Shown piece after piece: positions 48,194-57,002 of a stretch of DNA of 64,000 bases. The position numbers were made by a program, and so were the translations under genes. A model generated the notes under the pieces. That model was not told the DNA's origin. It searched no databases and was given only the letters and a program-made list of their open reading frames with translations. Position 1 is the first letter of the stretch. The number at the start of each line of letters is the position of its first letter. The stretch lies in the NCBI GenBank assembly GCA_944391515.1, contig CALXTW010000002.1:48687-112686 (forward strand). The letters are read 5' to 3'. The stretch is from an uncultured Alphaproteobacteria bacterium. Its GTDB lineage: Bacteria; Pseudomonadota; Alphaproteobacteria; RF32; CAG-239.

Positions 48194-48836
48194 AAGCATC
48201 AATATCGGCAATCACTTGCATTGATATGATTTCATCAGGATCACTTACCATACCATTGGCCCCACTTCCTCTCTTTATCATATCGACATATTCCATACCG
48301 GCAGTAACTTCTCCCCATACAGTATATTGTCCATTAAGCCAAGGACACTCAGCAAAGCAGATAAAAAATTGACTGTCTGCTGAATCAGGGAACATCGAAC
48401 GAGCCATAGAGACTGTTCCTCTCATATGGGGTTTAGCATTAAATTCTGCTTTCAGCTTTTTGCCGCTGCCACCGGTTCCTGTGCCGTAAGGACAGCCCGT
48501 CTGCGCCATAAAGCCATCAATAACACGGTGAAATTTTAATCCGTTATAAAAACCGGCTCTGACTAATTCTTTAATTCTGGCAACATGGTTTGGTGCCGCA
48601 TCTGGATACATTTCAATGACGACATCTCCATCTTTAAGTTTCAAAAGCAAAGCGTTTTCGGCATCACGAACATTATAAGAATGTTTTATCTTCTTTGCTC
48701 TGGTTTTGCTCATATTGAGTTGCTTAACATCAGATTGAGCCAACGTCTTTGTTTTAGACTTTGCTAGCTTTTTAGTCTCACTCTTAAGCATTTTGGGTTC
48801 AGAGGTTGTTTTCTCAGCTGTAACTTTTTTTGCCAT
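48192..48836 (-). CDS. Cyclophilin-type peptidyl-prolyl isomerase with basic N-terminal extension
   Basis: This 214-residue cyclophilin catalyses proline cis-trans isomerisation. The core runs from about residue 60 to the end, with FHRVIDGFMAQTGCPYGTG, then SMARSMFPDSADSQFFI and WLNGQYTVWGEV, all active-site segments. The first 55 residues are Lys/Thr/Ser-rich, without a signal peptide, and low in complexity (KSETKKLAKSKTKTLAQ), so the protein should be cytosolic. The extension resembles that of AtpD in style. AAGGAG-type sequence lies upstream of ATG. Confidence 0.9.
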   Translation of the reverse strand: MAKKVTAEKTTSEPKMLKSETKKLAKSKTKTLAQSDVKQLNMSKTRAKKIKHSYNVRDAENALLLKLKDGDVVIEMYPDAAPNHVARIKELVRAGFYNGLKFHRVIDGFMAQTGCPYGTGTGGSGKKLKAEFNAKPHMRGTVSMARSMFPDSADSQFFICFAECPWLNGQYTVWGEVTAGMEYVDMIKRGSGANGMVSDPDEIISMQVIADIDA

Positions 48837-48869
48837 TTTGTTTACTCCTTCATCTTACCTGATAAAGAT

Positions 48870-49835
48870 TTAGTTATCTTTCAAAACAAAATCAAGCCTT
48901 TCTTTCGGGCCAAGTTTTTTTGGATAATATTTATCAATTTTCTTTAAGACTTTAGCTAAGCCGACATGGTTAGCAATTTGGATAGCCAATCCTGGACGCG
49001 CATTAAGTTCAAGCATCATCGGCCCTCTGTATTTATCCAAAACGATATCCGCCCCCAAATATCCCAGTCCGGTCATTTCATAGGCCTTTGTTGCAATTTC
49101 GAGATGTTCTCTCCAAAAAGGCACTTCCAGTTTCATTAAATCGACACCAGTATCAGGGTGATGCGTAATGGGAATATTATGCATAACGGCATTGACGGCT
49201 TTTCCGGTTCGAATATCAAGACCAACGCCCACAGCACCTTGGTGCAGATTGGCTCGCCCGTCAGATTCTGCAGTTGCCAAACGCATCATAGCCAAAGCCG
49301 GATACCCGCGATATACAATGACGCGCACATCAGGAATGCCTTGATAGCTGTAATCTTGAAAGATATTGGAAAAATGAACCAACTCTTCAATAACGGCTAC
49401 GTCATACTTTCCGCCCAAACTGTACAAACCGCTCAGCACGTTAGAAATATGTTGGTAGAGCTCGTTATAGGTTAATTTTTTGTTAGAGGTGGTTGTGAAA
49501 ATTTCATTATCATAATCTTTAATCACCAACACGCCTTTACCACCGCTACCATGAGCAGGTTTAACCACGAATTCTTTGTAGTCTTTAACAATTTCCAGAA
49601 TATTTTTAACCTCGTGTTGGTATTCAATCACACCGATTAGTCCTGGCGTGTTAATACCGATTTTGTTTGCCAAAATCTTGGTTTGCACCTTGTCATCAAC
49701 CAAGGGATAAAGCCGGCGTTTATTATATTTGGAAATAACGTTGAAGTTGCGACGATTCATTCCCAAAATGCCGGCTTCACGCAATTTTTTCGGACTGGCA
49801 AAATTTGCAAATAATTTTCCGAACAAATTCAACAT
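48870..49835 (-). CDS. ATP-grasp alpha-L-glutamate ligase-like protein
   Basis: This ATP-grasp enzyme of 321 residues is related to RimK-type glutamate ligases. ATP-grasp elements are visible: FVVKPAHGSGGKGVLVI (glycine-rich loop), VIEELVHFS, DVRVIVYRGYPALAMMRLAT, and the metal-binding end LNARPGLAIQIAN. It is the last gene of a three-gene leftward set with an inactive transglutaminase/membrane protein and a retropepsin-like lipoprotein. This association is known from comparative genomics as a predicted peptide- or glutamate-modifying system. ATG 49835 comes one base after the stop of the upstream gene. The substrate is unknown. Confidence 0.85.
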   Translation of the reverse strand: MLNLFGKLFANFASPKKLREAGILGMNRRNFNVISKYNKRRLYPLVDDKVQTKILANKIGINTPGLIGVIEYQHEVKNILEIVKDYKEFVVKPAHGSGGKGVLVIKDYDNEIFTTTSNKKLTYNELYQHISNVLSGLYSLGGKYDVAVIEELVHFSNIFQDYSYQGIPDVRVIVYRGYPALAMMRLATAESDGRANLHQGAVGVGLDIRTGKAVNAVMHNIPITHHPDTGVDLMKLEVPFWREHLEIATKAYEMTGLGYLGADIVLDKYRGPMMLELNARPGLAIQIANHVGLAKVLKKIDKYYPKKLGPKERLDFVLKDN

Positions 49836-49836
49836 G

Positions 49837-51372
49837 TTAGATGTCCCGAACAAGTGGTGCAAAACGTTTTAACTCAGTCAAACGATACCCTGTGTATGTC
49901 CCAAATAACATCACAATAAAGAGAATAACCAAGTTCAACTCATTAAAGGCAAACATAATATGGCGCGTGACCTCGTTATTCACGATAGCATATACCAAAA
50001 CAGCGGCAATAACGCTATAAATCACTTCTCTCCAAGCGTTGCTTGGACCTTCTTCTTCCCAGGTAATAGAAGCACGTTCAATAATCCACGCCATAATGAT
50101 GATTGGGAAGAACACGGCCGACAAACCGATATCCACACTAAAGCGATATCCGCAAACGGTCATAACTTGCATCATGAGAATTACAAATATAACCACGGCC
50201 GAAATTCTGGGAACCAATAACAGATTAAATTTAGACAGCAATGCACGCAACCCTAAACCAATGGAAAGAATAATACTAAAGCAAATCAATCCCGGAACCA
50301 ATCCAGTCTTAACCAAAGCCAAAGCAATCAACATTGGCGTAAAAGTTCCCATTGTTGTGATACCGATAACATTTCGAATCAAAACAATCACTAAAATAGC
50401 TAAAGGGAATATTGTCAGCCATTTAATAGTATTTTGTTCGTATAAAGGCAAGCTAAAGACCGAAAGATTAAAATTATCTTCTTGGTTAGCCAGTTTAGCT
50501 CTCTTTCCAGCCAAATTAAGCGAAGAAGTAATAGATTTCATAACCGAAAACTTGATAGAAGAGTTATCTCCACCCTCGACATCGATTAAAGAATTACCGC
50601 CTCTCTGAAAGAGTACAAAGTTTTCAGGTTTTCCTTTTTTAGCGGTTTTAATGTCGTAGAGTTTCCAAACGCCATCAATATAAGCTTCCATCATCAAATC
50701 CGCCGAAAAAGCAGTTTTGTCCTCTTCTAATTTGATACCTCTAGCCGTACGATTGGGAATACCTTTAAGAGAGAGCAGGCGGCCGATTGCAAGACTGAGT
50801 TCTTTTTGTGTCTTTTTAAGAGGTAAAAAAGCAACAACCGTTGAATCGGGCGGAGTCTGATTAAGTAAACGAATAATTTTTTGAACTTCATCTCCAGGTA
50901 ACGTTTCAGCAATTTTTAATAATTTTTCAGCAGTTGCAGCCATTTGTTCATCCATAATCGGCTTTTCTGGAGCAGGGGGAACGGGAGCCGGAGTCTTTCC
51001 TTTAGCATCTTCATTATCGAATAATAAAATACGATAATAAATATTTTGCTCTTCTTCCATGCTGTCCGACGTTAAAATGATACGTTTGTTTTTATCATCT
51101 TTTTTGACTTTATAGTTAGGTGCGACAATATCTTCATCTAAAATCTTAAAATCATCACTGGCATAAGGAGAGGCGAGTGATATCTTAATTGGGTCACCAT
51201 TGGGGCTAAAGGCAACATGAGCTTCAATTGTCCAAACTTTGGTTGTTTGTTTCGGCCAGAAACTAAATCCCCAATAAGTAATTTTGTAATACATACTATA
51301 AGCGGCAAAGATAACCGAAATAATCAAACCGAGCGTTAAAATTTTTCGAACTGAAGCAAATTTTTTAAGCAT
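49837..51372 (-). CDS. Inactive transglutaminase-like protein with C-terminal membrane helices
   Basis: This is a 511-residue membrane protein. An N-terminal helix anchors a periplasmic region; about residues 190-245 resemble a transglutaminase core (GRLLSLKGIPNRTARGIKL, VWKLYDIKT) that appears to lack the catalytic cysteine. Six or seven transmembrane helices follow from about 320 to 500. This matches the family annotated as inactive transglutaminase fused to 7 TM helices, known to neighbour ATP-grasp ligases and retropepsin-like proteases. It may bind the modified peptide in the periplasm or transport it; neither is shown. The gene is 18 nt after the lipoprotein gene. Confidence 0.8.
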   Translation of the reverse strand: MLKKFASVRKILTLGLIISVIFAAYSMYYKITYWGFSFWPKQTTKVWTIEAHVAFSPNGDPIKISLASPYASDDFKILDEDIVAPNYKVKKDDKNKRIILTSDSMEEEQNIYYRILLFDNEDAKGKTPAPVPPAPEKPIMDEQMAATAEKLLKIAETLPGDEVQKIIRLLNQTPPDSTVVAFLPLKKTQKELSLAIGRLLSLKGIPNRTARGIKLEEDKTAFSADLMMEAYIDGVWKLYDIKTAKKGKPENFVLFQRGGNSLIDVEGGDNSSIKFSVMKSITSSLNLAGKRAKLANQEDNFNLSVFSLPLYEQNTIKWLTIFPLAILVIVLIRNVIGITTMGTFTPMLIALALVKTGLVPGLICFSIILSIGLGLRALLSKFNLLLVPRISAVVIFVILMMQVMTVCGYRFSVDIGLSAVFFPIIIMAWIIERASITWEEEGPSNAWREVIYSVIAAVLVYAIVNNEVTRHIMFAFNELNLVILFIVMLFGTYTGYRLTELKRFAPLVRDI

Positions 51373-51390
51373 AGTCTTTCTCTGGATAAA

Positions 51391-51930
51391 TTAGTGTAAA
51401 GTATTGGATAGAGCAGTATCAACAATTGCTCTTCCTGTTAAGATATTGCGTCCGATAAGAGCTTGATAATCAAATTTCGTTCTGTCAGCAAGAGAAAATC
51501 TTGATTTAATGATTTGCCCGCCGAATTTAATATTCATCATCACAACAGGACGTTTTTCGCTTTCATTAATACGAGTGATAGTGGTGTGTTTAATCAGTTT
51601 TTTTTCAAAATGGTGTTTTTCTCCGCTGTCTTGATTAATCAGTTCAAAAGCGACCCATTTTTCGCCATCTCTTTCAAAATAGCGAATATCGCGAACATCT
51701 AGGGAAGAATTTTCGGCACCGGTATCAATTCTGGCTTGAAAAGGAGTTTTCATAGGTAAGAAATAGATTGGTTCCACAGCTCCGATGATACCTAATTCAT
51801 GCTGCGTTGTAACCGGACGTTTGACCTCAACGGCAGGAACAATTTTGGGAGCAACAGGTTCATTTTGAGTGCTTTGACATGCGCCACAAAAAATGAGTAA
51901 AGCAAAAGCAGTAAAATATTTTAAGAACAT
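51391..51930 (-). CDS. Retropepsin-like (RimB/Zn-protease family) lipoprotein
   Basis: This protein of 179 residues has a lipoprotein signal (FLKYFTAFALLIFCGAC lipobox FCGAC). The mature domain carries FQARIDTGAENSSLDVRDI, where DTGA is the retropepsin active-site motif, and YQALIGRNILTGRAIVD, the matching second part. The family is annotated as ATP-dependent zinc protease/RimB-like, and often sits beside RimK-like ligases, possibly trimming glutamate chains. Here it heads the three-gene set. ATG 51930 gives a proper signal peptide; no Shine-Dalgarno sequence is obvious. Confidence 0.82.
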   Translation of the reverse strand: MFLKYFTAFALLIFCGACQSTQNEPVAPKIVPAVEVKRPVTTQHELGIIGAVEPIYFLPMKTPFQARIDTGAENSSLDVRDIRYFERDGEKWVAFELINQDSGEKHHFEKKLIKHTTITRINESEKRPVVMMNIKFGGQIIKSRFSLADRTKFDYQALIGRNILTGRAIVDTALSNTLH

Positions 51931-52063
51931 GAGTATCACAATCGTTAATAAATGTTTAAATTCATAATTATTTACAACGAAAGCCAATGGAAAGTAAAGT
52001 TAAATTTACTTCCCTGTATATAAAAAAAGAGCTTGCAAAAACAAACATATAATTGAATAACTT

Positions 52064-53323
52064 CTAGAAAAACAATGTAGTTCTGAGTGAAAAAACAGTA
52101 GCATACTCAGATTTGTAATTGAGAGCCGGATCAATATAAAATTGCACATCAGGCGTAATCGTCATCCATTTTGAAACACCCCAAGCCCAATAACCTTCAA
52201 TAATTTTTTCACTATTATGAGCAAGTTTTGAGCCAACAGATTCTTCATCAATTTTATTATATGCAAAGGCAAAGCCGATTTGGTCTAAAGGATTTCGCTC
52301 CAAAGGGTCATTATAGACAGCACCTAACACATATGATTGGTTAATTGGTTCAGTATGTCCTGAGACCCCGTTAATCCTTCCGAAGACGGTAAATTTTTCA
52401 CCGATATTTTGACTCATGTTTAATGACCACCCGTTTGTCGTTTCTGGTTGTTGTTCAACAGCGGGTTGATTATAGAGCAAAACAGAGTATTGCCCGTTTC
52501 CCAAACCGTTTATAGCCGAGTGATAGGAGAGGGAGACAAAAGTTGTATAATGCTCATCATCAAAGTTATCAAACTGCACACTGGGCGCATCAACATTTGT
52601 GGCATCTTGAGCCCCGAAAGAAAAAGACCAATCATCACTAGGTGCAATTTGTGCATACATACCGACCCCGGCAGAAGAATAAGAGGATGATGCATTTTGG
52701 GCAAGAGCAGTGTTGATAAAGTTAATTTGCTGGTTAGAATCATAATTAGAAGCATCGAAATTAGATAAAGGAAATTGCCCCAGTCCAAGAGAAAGCCAAT
52801 CCCATTCTTCATGAAATTGGTATGTCAAATAGAGTTCACTAAAAGTATTGTCTGGAGTATTTGAAGCATTTATTTCTGTTTGAGCTCCGATATTTCGTCC
52901 TAAGGTAGCTGCCGAGATGCCTCCGTATCTGACGATTGAGTAGGCGGCATTTAGAGACATTTGCCCATATTCGTTCTCAAATATGTTCCAAGTAATTGAC
53001 GGAGAAATATAAGTTTGCATGGCATTTTTTTTACCATTAGGAGCCCCGCGTTGTCCCATATAAGAAATATCAAGAGAATAATTGATACCATAACTAGAAG
53101 CTAAAAAGTTTTTAAAATCGGTATAGTCTTGTCCTAGTTTTGAAAATTTTAAGTTTCTCAATTCAGAATTTGCTAATGTACGGACATTAGCTCCTTTGGC
53201 AGATTGAAATTGGTTTTGCGGCATGTCTTCGTCATAGGAAAACTGTTCAGCATTTGCATTTTGCGCATATATTATAAAAGAAAGAGAAAATAAAGAAACG
53301 GAACACAAGTGTTTTATTGTCAT
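52064..53323 (-). CDS. OprB-family carbohydrate porin
   Basis: This outer-membrane beta-barrel of 419 residues has a signal peptide (CSVSLFSLSFIIYAQNANA before EQFSY) and a final phenylalanine (LRTTLFF), the usual signal for barrel assembly. Many alternating strands with aromatic girdles are seen, and segments such as NIFENEYGQMSLNAAY and GLGQFPLSNFDASNYD fit carbohydrate-selective porins. GGAAAG upstream of ATG 53323 supports the start. Sugar specificity is not determinable. No adjacent sugar-utilisation genes are present. Confidence 0.8.
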   Translation of the reverse strand: MTIKHLCSVSLFSLSFIIYAQNANAEQFSYDEDMPQNQFQSAKGANVRTLANSELRNLKFSKLGQDYTDFKNFLASSYGINYSLDISYMGQRGAPNGKKNAMQTYISPSITWNIFENEYGQMSLNAAYSIVRYGGISAATLGRNIGAQTEINASNTPDNTFSELYLTYQFHEEWDWLSLGLGQFPLSNFDASNYDSNQQINFINTALAQNASSSYSSAGVGMYAQIAPSDDWSFSFGAQDATNVDAPSVQFDNFDDEHYTTFVSLSYHSAINGLGNGQYSVLLYNQPAVEQQPETTNGWSLNMSQNIGEKFTVFGRINGVSGHTEPINQSYVLGAVYNDPLERNPLDQIGFAFAYNKIDEESVGSKLAHNSEKIIEGYWAWGVSKWMTITPDVQFYIDPALNYKSEYATVFSLRTTLFF

Positions 53324-53407
53324 GGCTAAACTTTCCATTGAACTTTTGTCAGATGCACACAATTTAATCTCAAATTTTCAAATTCAAAGGAGGTAAAAAA
53401 TTTTTTA

Positions 53408-53436
53408 TTGACAGATAGGTTAAGTTATCATAGCTT
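53408..53436 (+). promoter_or_regulatory. Sigma70 promoter
   Basis: TTGACA at 53408-53413, a 17-nt spacer and TAGCTT at 53431-53436 lie about 46 nt before the orphan gene at 53482. Confidence 0.65.
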
Positions 53437-53481
53437 GTCAAAAGTTAAATAATTATGATGTTTTACCTAAAATTTATTATC

Positions 53482-53781
53482 ATGAGCAAGATTATCACTA
53501 TGGAAGATGGTTTGAAAGAGATGAAACAAGCCTTTCCCGACGATGCCAACATTTTGAATGAAAGACCAAGTCTTGGTATGGTTTACACCGGTTGTCAAAA
53601 AATAGTTCGCTTTTGCTTAATTTCGTATGCCCAAGGGTTCTACTATGTTAAGGAGTTGATATCCGGTCATGCTTATAAAGCCAAACGAATAGAATGTACA
53701 GAAATGGCAGCTGGTACGCATTACGATAATTTCACCGCTATTGAAGGAGAAAATCATCAATTAGCCGTGCAAATTGACTAA
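53482..53781 (+). CDS. Small hypothetical protein, 99 aa
   Basis: I do not recognise this soluble protein. It has mixed alpha/beta character (LGMVYTGCQKIVRFCLISYAQGFYYVKELISG) and no catalytic motif. I chose ATG 53482; the upstream 9 codons to 53455 would add a hydrophobic MFYLKFII that could make a short signal, so the start is open. The leader (ATTTATTATC) lacks a Shine-Dalgarno sequence. It is bounded by its own promoter and terminator. Confidence 0.6.
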   Translation: MSKIITMEDGLKEMKQAFPDDANILNERPSLGMVYTGCQKIVRFCLISYAQGFYYVKELISGHAYKAKRIECTEMAAGTHYDNFTAIEGENHQLAVQID

Positions 53782-53785
53782 GAAA

Positions 53786-53827
53786 AACAAAAGGAGTTAA
53801 CGCTTAAGGTTAACTCCTTTTGTTTTT
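53786..53827 (+). terminator. Rho-independent terminator
   Basis: AACAAAAGGAGTTAAC and GTTAACTCCTTTTGTT form a long stem around a GCTTAAG loop, followed by T residues. Confidence 0.88.
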
Positions 53828-53902
53828 GGGATAAAAGAAAACACTTGTTAAAAACCAATAAAGTTCTTATATTAAGAAAAAACAAAATGAGGAGAAACTA
53901 AA

Positions 53903-54475
53903 ATGACATTTCAATTGCCTTCATTGCCTTATGATATGAGCGCCCTAGAACCATATATTTCAGCTAAAACTTTAGCATTTCATCACGGCAAACATCATCA
54001 AACCTATGTTGATAATTTGAACAAACTCATTCAAGGAACAGAGTTTGCCAATATGTCATTGGAAGATATTGTGAAAAGGAGTTATGGAAAGCCGGAATAT
54101 GCAGGAATTTTTAATAATGCGGCACAAGTTTGGAATCACACATTCTTTTGGAATAGTATGTCTTCTCAAGGTGGTCATGAACCTCAAGGCGAATTAAAAG
54201 ACAAAATCAATAAAAAATTTGGCAGTTATGAACAATTTAAGGAGGAATTCAAAACTGCAGCTACAACACAGTTTGGCTCAGGTTGGGCTTGGTTGGTTGA
54301 AGACGAGAAGGGTGAGTTGCAAGTTATCAAAACTTCCAATGCCGATACCCCGATAGCTCATAACCTCAAGCCAATAATCACTTGTGATGTTTGGGAGCAT
54401 GCTTATTATCTTGATTATCAGAATCGTCGTGCAGATTTTGTCAGTGCATTTCTGGACCATTTGGTCAAATATTAG
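53903..54475 (+). CDS. sodB: Superoxide dismutase (Fe type)
   Basis: This 190-residue enzyme removes superoxide in the cytosol. Metal ligands are the histidine at 27 ([13 protein letters not shown]), the one in [11 protein letters not shown], and Asp plus His in [12 protein letters not shown]. The [11 protein letters not shown] form and FGSGWAWLV fit iron-type SODs. The length is standard. GAGGAGAAAC precedes the ATG, and a strong terminator follows, so it is a single-gene unit. Confidence 0.95.
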   Translation: MTFQLPSLPYDMSALEPYISAKTLAFHHGKHHQTYVDNLNKLIQGTEFANMSLEDIVKRSYGKPEYAGIFNNAAQVWNHTFFWNSMSSQGGHEPQGELKDKINKKFGSYEQFKEEFKTAATTQFGSGWAWLVEDEKGELQVIKTSNADTPIAHNLKPIITCDVWEHAYYLDYQNRRADFVSAFLDHLVKY

Positions 54476-54489
54476 GCCAAAATATGAGT

Positions 54490-54523
54490 AAAGAGCCGCC
54501 TTTTTAGGCGGCTCTTCTTTTTT
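54490..54523 (+). terminator. sodB terminator
   Basis: AAGAGCCGCC and GGCGGCTCTT pair around TTTTTA; a T-rich tail follows. Confidence 0.9.
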
Positions 54524-54599
54524 ATTTGTATATGTTTAAATATTTAATTGCTTTTTAATAAATAAGTGGTTTATTAGAAAAAGTTTTTAATAGATATTG

Positions 54600-54628
54600 T
54601 TGACTATTTTTGTCTAAAATGGTAAGAT
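54600..54628 (+). promoter_or_regulatory. Sigma70 promoter
   Basis: TTGACT at 54600-54605, a 17-nt spacer and TAAGAT at 54623-54628 precede the two-gene unit starting at 54659. Confidence 0.65.
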
Positions 54629-54658
54629 AAAGATAGAACCAACATCAGGAGATGCACA

Positions 54659-54949
54659 ATGAGTTATGAAAAAGTAAAACCTCAAGGAAAAGTAATGTTA
54701 TTGGCTGCTTGCGGGTTTTTAGGAGCCACAGCCCACTTTGGGGATAAATTTTTATCAAGTGACAAACCGATGTTTGAATATGATGCTGAAATATCAAAGA
54801 CGGAACCCGTCGGCATGGATGGTAATGCTCAAGGGGCAACAGTTAGCTTTTTAGCTGCGGCCGCAGCCTTGTATGGCTTAGGACGTAAAGAAGATGAAAA
54901 CGACAATCGTCCGATAATCAAAAGAATGATGGATAGAGTAAGAGACTAG
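54659..54949 (+). CDS. Small hypothetical membrane-associated protein, 96 aa
   Basis: I do not recognise this protein. It has two moderately hydrophobic stretches (VMLLAACGFLGATAHFG near residue 12, and ATVSFLAAAAALYGLG near 60) and a charged tail, so it may be a small membrane protein. CAGGAGATGCACA gives a Shine-Dalgarno site. It ends 2 nt before the next gene, with which it is probably co-translated. Confidence 0.65.
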   Translation: MSYEKVKPQGKVMLLAACGFLGATAHFGDKFLSSDKPMFEYDAEISKTEPVGMDGNAQGATVSFLAAAAALYGLGRKEDENDNRPIIKRMMDRVRD

Positions 54950-54951
54950 TA

Positions 54952-55302
54952 ATGTCAAATTATACCACAGCCAATAAATTTATTGTTGCCGAAGGAGAAG
55001 GTGGACAGCTCTATCTTTTTATTGAGGCTAAAAAGAATCACCCGGATGAACCACGGATAATTTATGATGGTCATGACCATGCAATATTTTTGCGTTCTCC
55101 TGAAGAAAAAATCATTTTAGACTATATTCATCCAGAGGTTCGTGACCAATTGCGTAAGGCTCGCCGTGTTGTTATGGTCGAAACGATTTTGGAAAATATT
55201 AAAGAAAGCTATTATGCCGAAATGCAAATGGTAGAAAAGATACCTGTAGATTGGAGTAAAATCGGCTTAAAAACTTGGGAAGAGGTTGCACTGAAAAAAT
55301 AA
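54952..55302 (+). CDS. Hypothetical protein, 116 aa
   Basis: I do not recognise this soluble protein. It has an N-terminal strand-rich part (NKFIVAEGEGGQLYLFIEAK) and a C-terminal helical, basic part (VRDQLRKARRVVMVETILE). It follows the small membrane protein by 2 nt, forming a two-gene unit ahead of tRNA-Glu. Confidence 0.65.
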   Translation: MSNYTTANKFIVAEGEGGQLYLFIEAKKNHPDEPRIIYDGHDHAIFLRSPEEKIILDYIHPEVRDQLRKARRVVMVETILENIKESYYAEMQMVEKIPVDWSKIGLKTWEEVALKK

Positions 55303-55368
55303 ATTGCACAACCAAAAAAGTACTTGCAATTTGTTTAAAGTTAGCATATTAAAAAAAGTACTTTACAT

Positions 55369-55444
55369 GGTCCCATCGTCTAGTGGCCTAGGACGCGGCC
55401 CTCTCAAGGCTGCAACACGGGTTCAAATCCCGTTGGGATCACCA
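55369..55444 (+). tRNA. tRNA-Glu (CTC anticodon)
   Basis: A full cloverleaf is visible. The acceptor GGTCCCA pairs with TGGGATC (one G-T), the anticodon stem CGGCC/GGCTG encloses CTCTCAA giving anticodon CTC for glutamate, the T-arm is CGGGTTCAAATCCCG, and CCA is encoded. The D-arm (CGTCTAGTGGCCTAGGACG) matches other bacterial tRNA-Glu genes. Confidence 0.96.
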
Positions 55445-55512
55445 ATACAAAAACACCCTCTATTATGAGGGTGTTTTTGTATTGGAAAGATATCCCAAGG
55501 ATTTGAACCCGT
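55417..55512. repeat. Inverted duplication of tRNA-Glu 3' end around its terminator
   Basis: The arm 55417-55460 runs from the T-arm of tRNA-Glu through CCA and CAATACAAAAACACCCTC. It is matched in inverse orientation by 55467-55512, with a TATTAT loop. The inner 19 nt are a perfect stem and act as the tRNA terminator. The outer part is an imperfect copy of the tRNA T-arm and acceptor (ACGGGTTCAAATCC is exact). Beyond 55512 the match to tRNA-Glu stops. The far arm is therefore a decayed, inverted piece of tRNA 3' sequence. Confidence 0.8.
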
Positions 55513-55549
55513 AAGGGAGCGCTAGGCAAAAGAGCAAATATTAAAATTC

Positions 55550-55577
55550 TTTACTTTTGCAAAGATACGCCTATAAT
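55550..55577 (+). promoter_or_regulatory. Probable sigma70 promoter
   Basis: A consensus TATAAT at 55572-55577 with TTTACT 16 nt upstream precedes the small gene at 55623. Confidence 0.6.
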
Positions 55578-55622
55578 GCTGACAAAATTAAGTATTATGT
55601 CAAACATTAAATATTATTGCGT

Positions 55623-55826
55623 ATGGAGAATTTTTCAGACATTTTTACTCAGATTAGGAATTTTCTGAACTCATATTGGTTTCCGCTATGCGTGGCCATC
55701 ATTGGCATTATTGCTTTTGCGATAATGTATTTCAAAGCCAATCGCGACGTTGATAAATACCGTAAAGAAGTTCAGCAAAAAATTGTTGATGAGGCTTATG
55801 CGGAACATACCAAAAAGAAACAGTAA
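55623..55826 (+). CDS. Small single-helix membrane protein, 67 aa
   Basis: I do not recognise this protein. A short acidic/aromatic N-terminus precedes one transmembrane helix (WFPLCVAIIGIIAFAIMYF), then a charged helical tail (DKYRKEVQQKIVDEAYAEHTKKKQ). ATG 55623 is preferred to the upstream TTG. The leader AATATTATTGCGT has no Shine-Dalgarno sequence and shares ATTATTGCGTATG with the gene at 6300. Confidence 0.65.
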   Translation: MENFSDIFTQIRNFLNSYWFPLCVAIIGIIAFAIMYFKANRDVDKYRKEVQQKIVDEAYAEHTKKKQ

Positions 55827-55846
55827 AATCAAAAAAAAACTCCAAA

Positions 55847-55877
55847 TTCTAAAGCGCCCTAATCGGCGCTTTTTTCT
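55847..55877 (+). terminator. Rho-independent terminator
   Basis: AAAGCGCC and GGCGCTTT pair around CTAATC, followed by T residues. Confidence 0.85.
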
Positions 55878-55943
55878 TTAATTTACAAGAATAGAAAAAT
55901 GCTATATAATAAGAGAAATTATTCAATTACAGAAAGCCTAACC

Positions 55944-56990
55944 ATGAAAATAGAAGATTTTGAAGTATTGATTGATAACTGTCAGATAACAGCAGACGAA
56001 GACAAAGTAAATTTTACGCCATATTCAAATAAGGATAATCAAAAGGTTGCCAAAATTCTTGTTGATGAAAATATGAATGATTTATCCGTCGATGATTTTA
56101 ATCAAATTGTTGAACAAAAATGGCCGACTTATCAAGCAAGAAAAAAGGTTAAACAACAAAAACTTGATAGATATAACAATATGACTACGGAAGAAATTGC
56201 GAAACTTCCGATGGAAGATAAAGTTGAATACATTGAGCTTTTGTTTCCTCGAAAGATGACTAAAGAACAAGTTATGGAGGTTTGTGAACAAAATGAGGAA
56301 AACATTCGCTCCTGCTTGTTTAACTTAGATTTTCCGCAAAGCTTTTGGCAAAAAGAACAAAAGCAAGCCGACCGCTATGTGGCTTTGATTGCTAATTCTC
56401 CCGAACTTGTCGAAAAATTGCAAAATTGGCCCAATACAAGCTTGGATGACAAAAAAAATGTTATTAAACAGTCTTTGAAAATTTTTGAATATGTTTACGG
56501 TTCTGCTCCAAAATTGGAATTCTATACGGAAGCGCAAGAAAGAGAAAGATTGGTTAAATTAGGTTTCCCCAAAGATGTACATATTGATATGGCCTACTTC
56601 AAAGATGGAAAAATTTATTTTAACGAAGAAAGACTGCAAAAAAGTGAAAATTTCTTTGCTGTTTCTGTCCCGTTTCATGAAGGCACACATTATAGACAAG
56701 ACAGAGAGAGTTTTGGCAATCCTCTGATTGACAGACTTTTTAACTCTAATGCGAATTATGCCACGATTTATGAAAATCAGCACAATAATCAAGAAGATAA
56801 AAACTATAAAGATTTATATACAATGATGCCAGATGAAATTCACGCCTATGGTTTGCAAGAATATATGGAAAATGCGCTTATGGAAAAGACCGGATTGGAA
56901 AGATCACAAAATAATGATGCGAAAATAGTGAAAAATATTCACCATAAAGGTTATAGCATGTCAAAAGTCAATCAATACCGCAGTAGGTAA
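55944..56990 (+). CDS. Putative HExxH metallopeptidase-like protein, 348 aa
   Basis: The protein is mostly charged and helical with no signal peptide. Near residue 250 it has VPFHEGTHYRQD, an HExxH zinc motif. About 55 residues later PDEIHAYGLQEYMEN offers a glutamate in the place where gluzincins have their third ligand. The N-terminal two thirds (repeats of Lys/Glu/Gln-rich helices) are not recognised. I chose ATG 55944 because the 15 residues upstream look unrelated; no strong Shine-Dalgarno is present at either start. Metallopeptidase activity is inferred from the motif only. The next gene follows after 12 nt. Confidence 0.55.
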   Translation: MKIEDFEVLIDNCQITADEDKVNFTPYSNKDNQKVAKILVDENMNDLSVDDFNQIVEQKWPTYQARKKVKQQKLDRYNNMTTEEIAKLPMEDKVEYIELLFPRKMTKEQVMEVCEQNEENIRSCLFNLDFPQSFWQKEQKQADRYVALIANSPELVEKLQNWPNTSLDDKKNVIKQSLKIFEYVYGSAPKLEFYTEAQERERLVKLGFPKDVHIDMAYFKDGKIYFNEERLQKSENFFAVSVPFHEGTHYRQDRESFGNPLIDRLFNSNANYATIYENQHNNQEDKNYKDLYTMMPDEIHAYGLQEYMENALMEKTGLERSQNNDAKIVKNIHHKGYSMSKVNQYRSR

Positions 56991-57002
56991 GAGGATAAAT
57001 TT

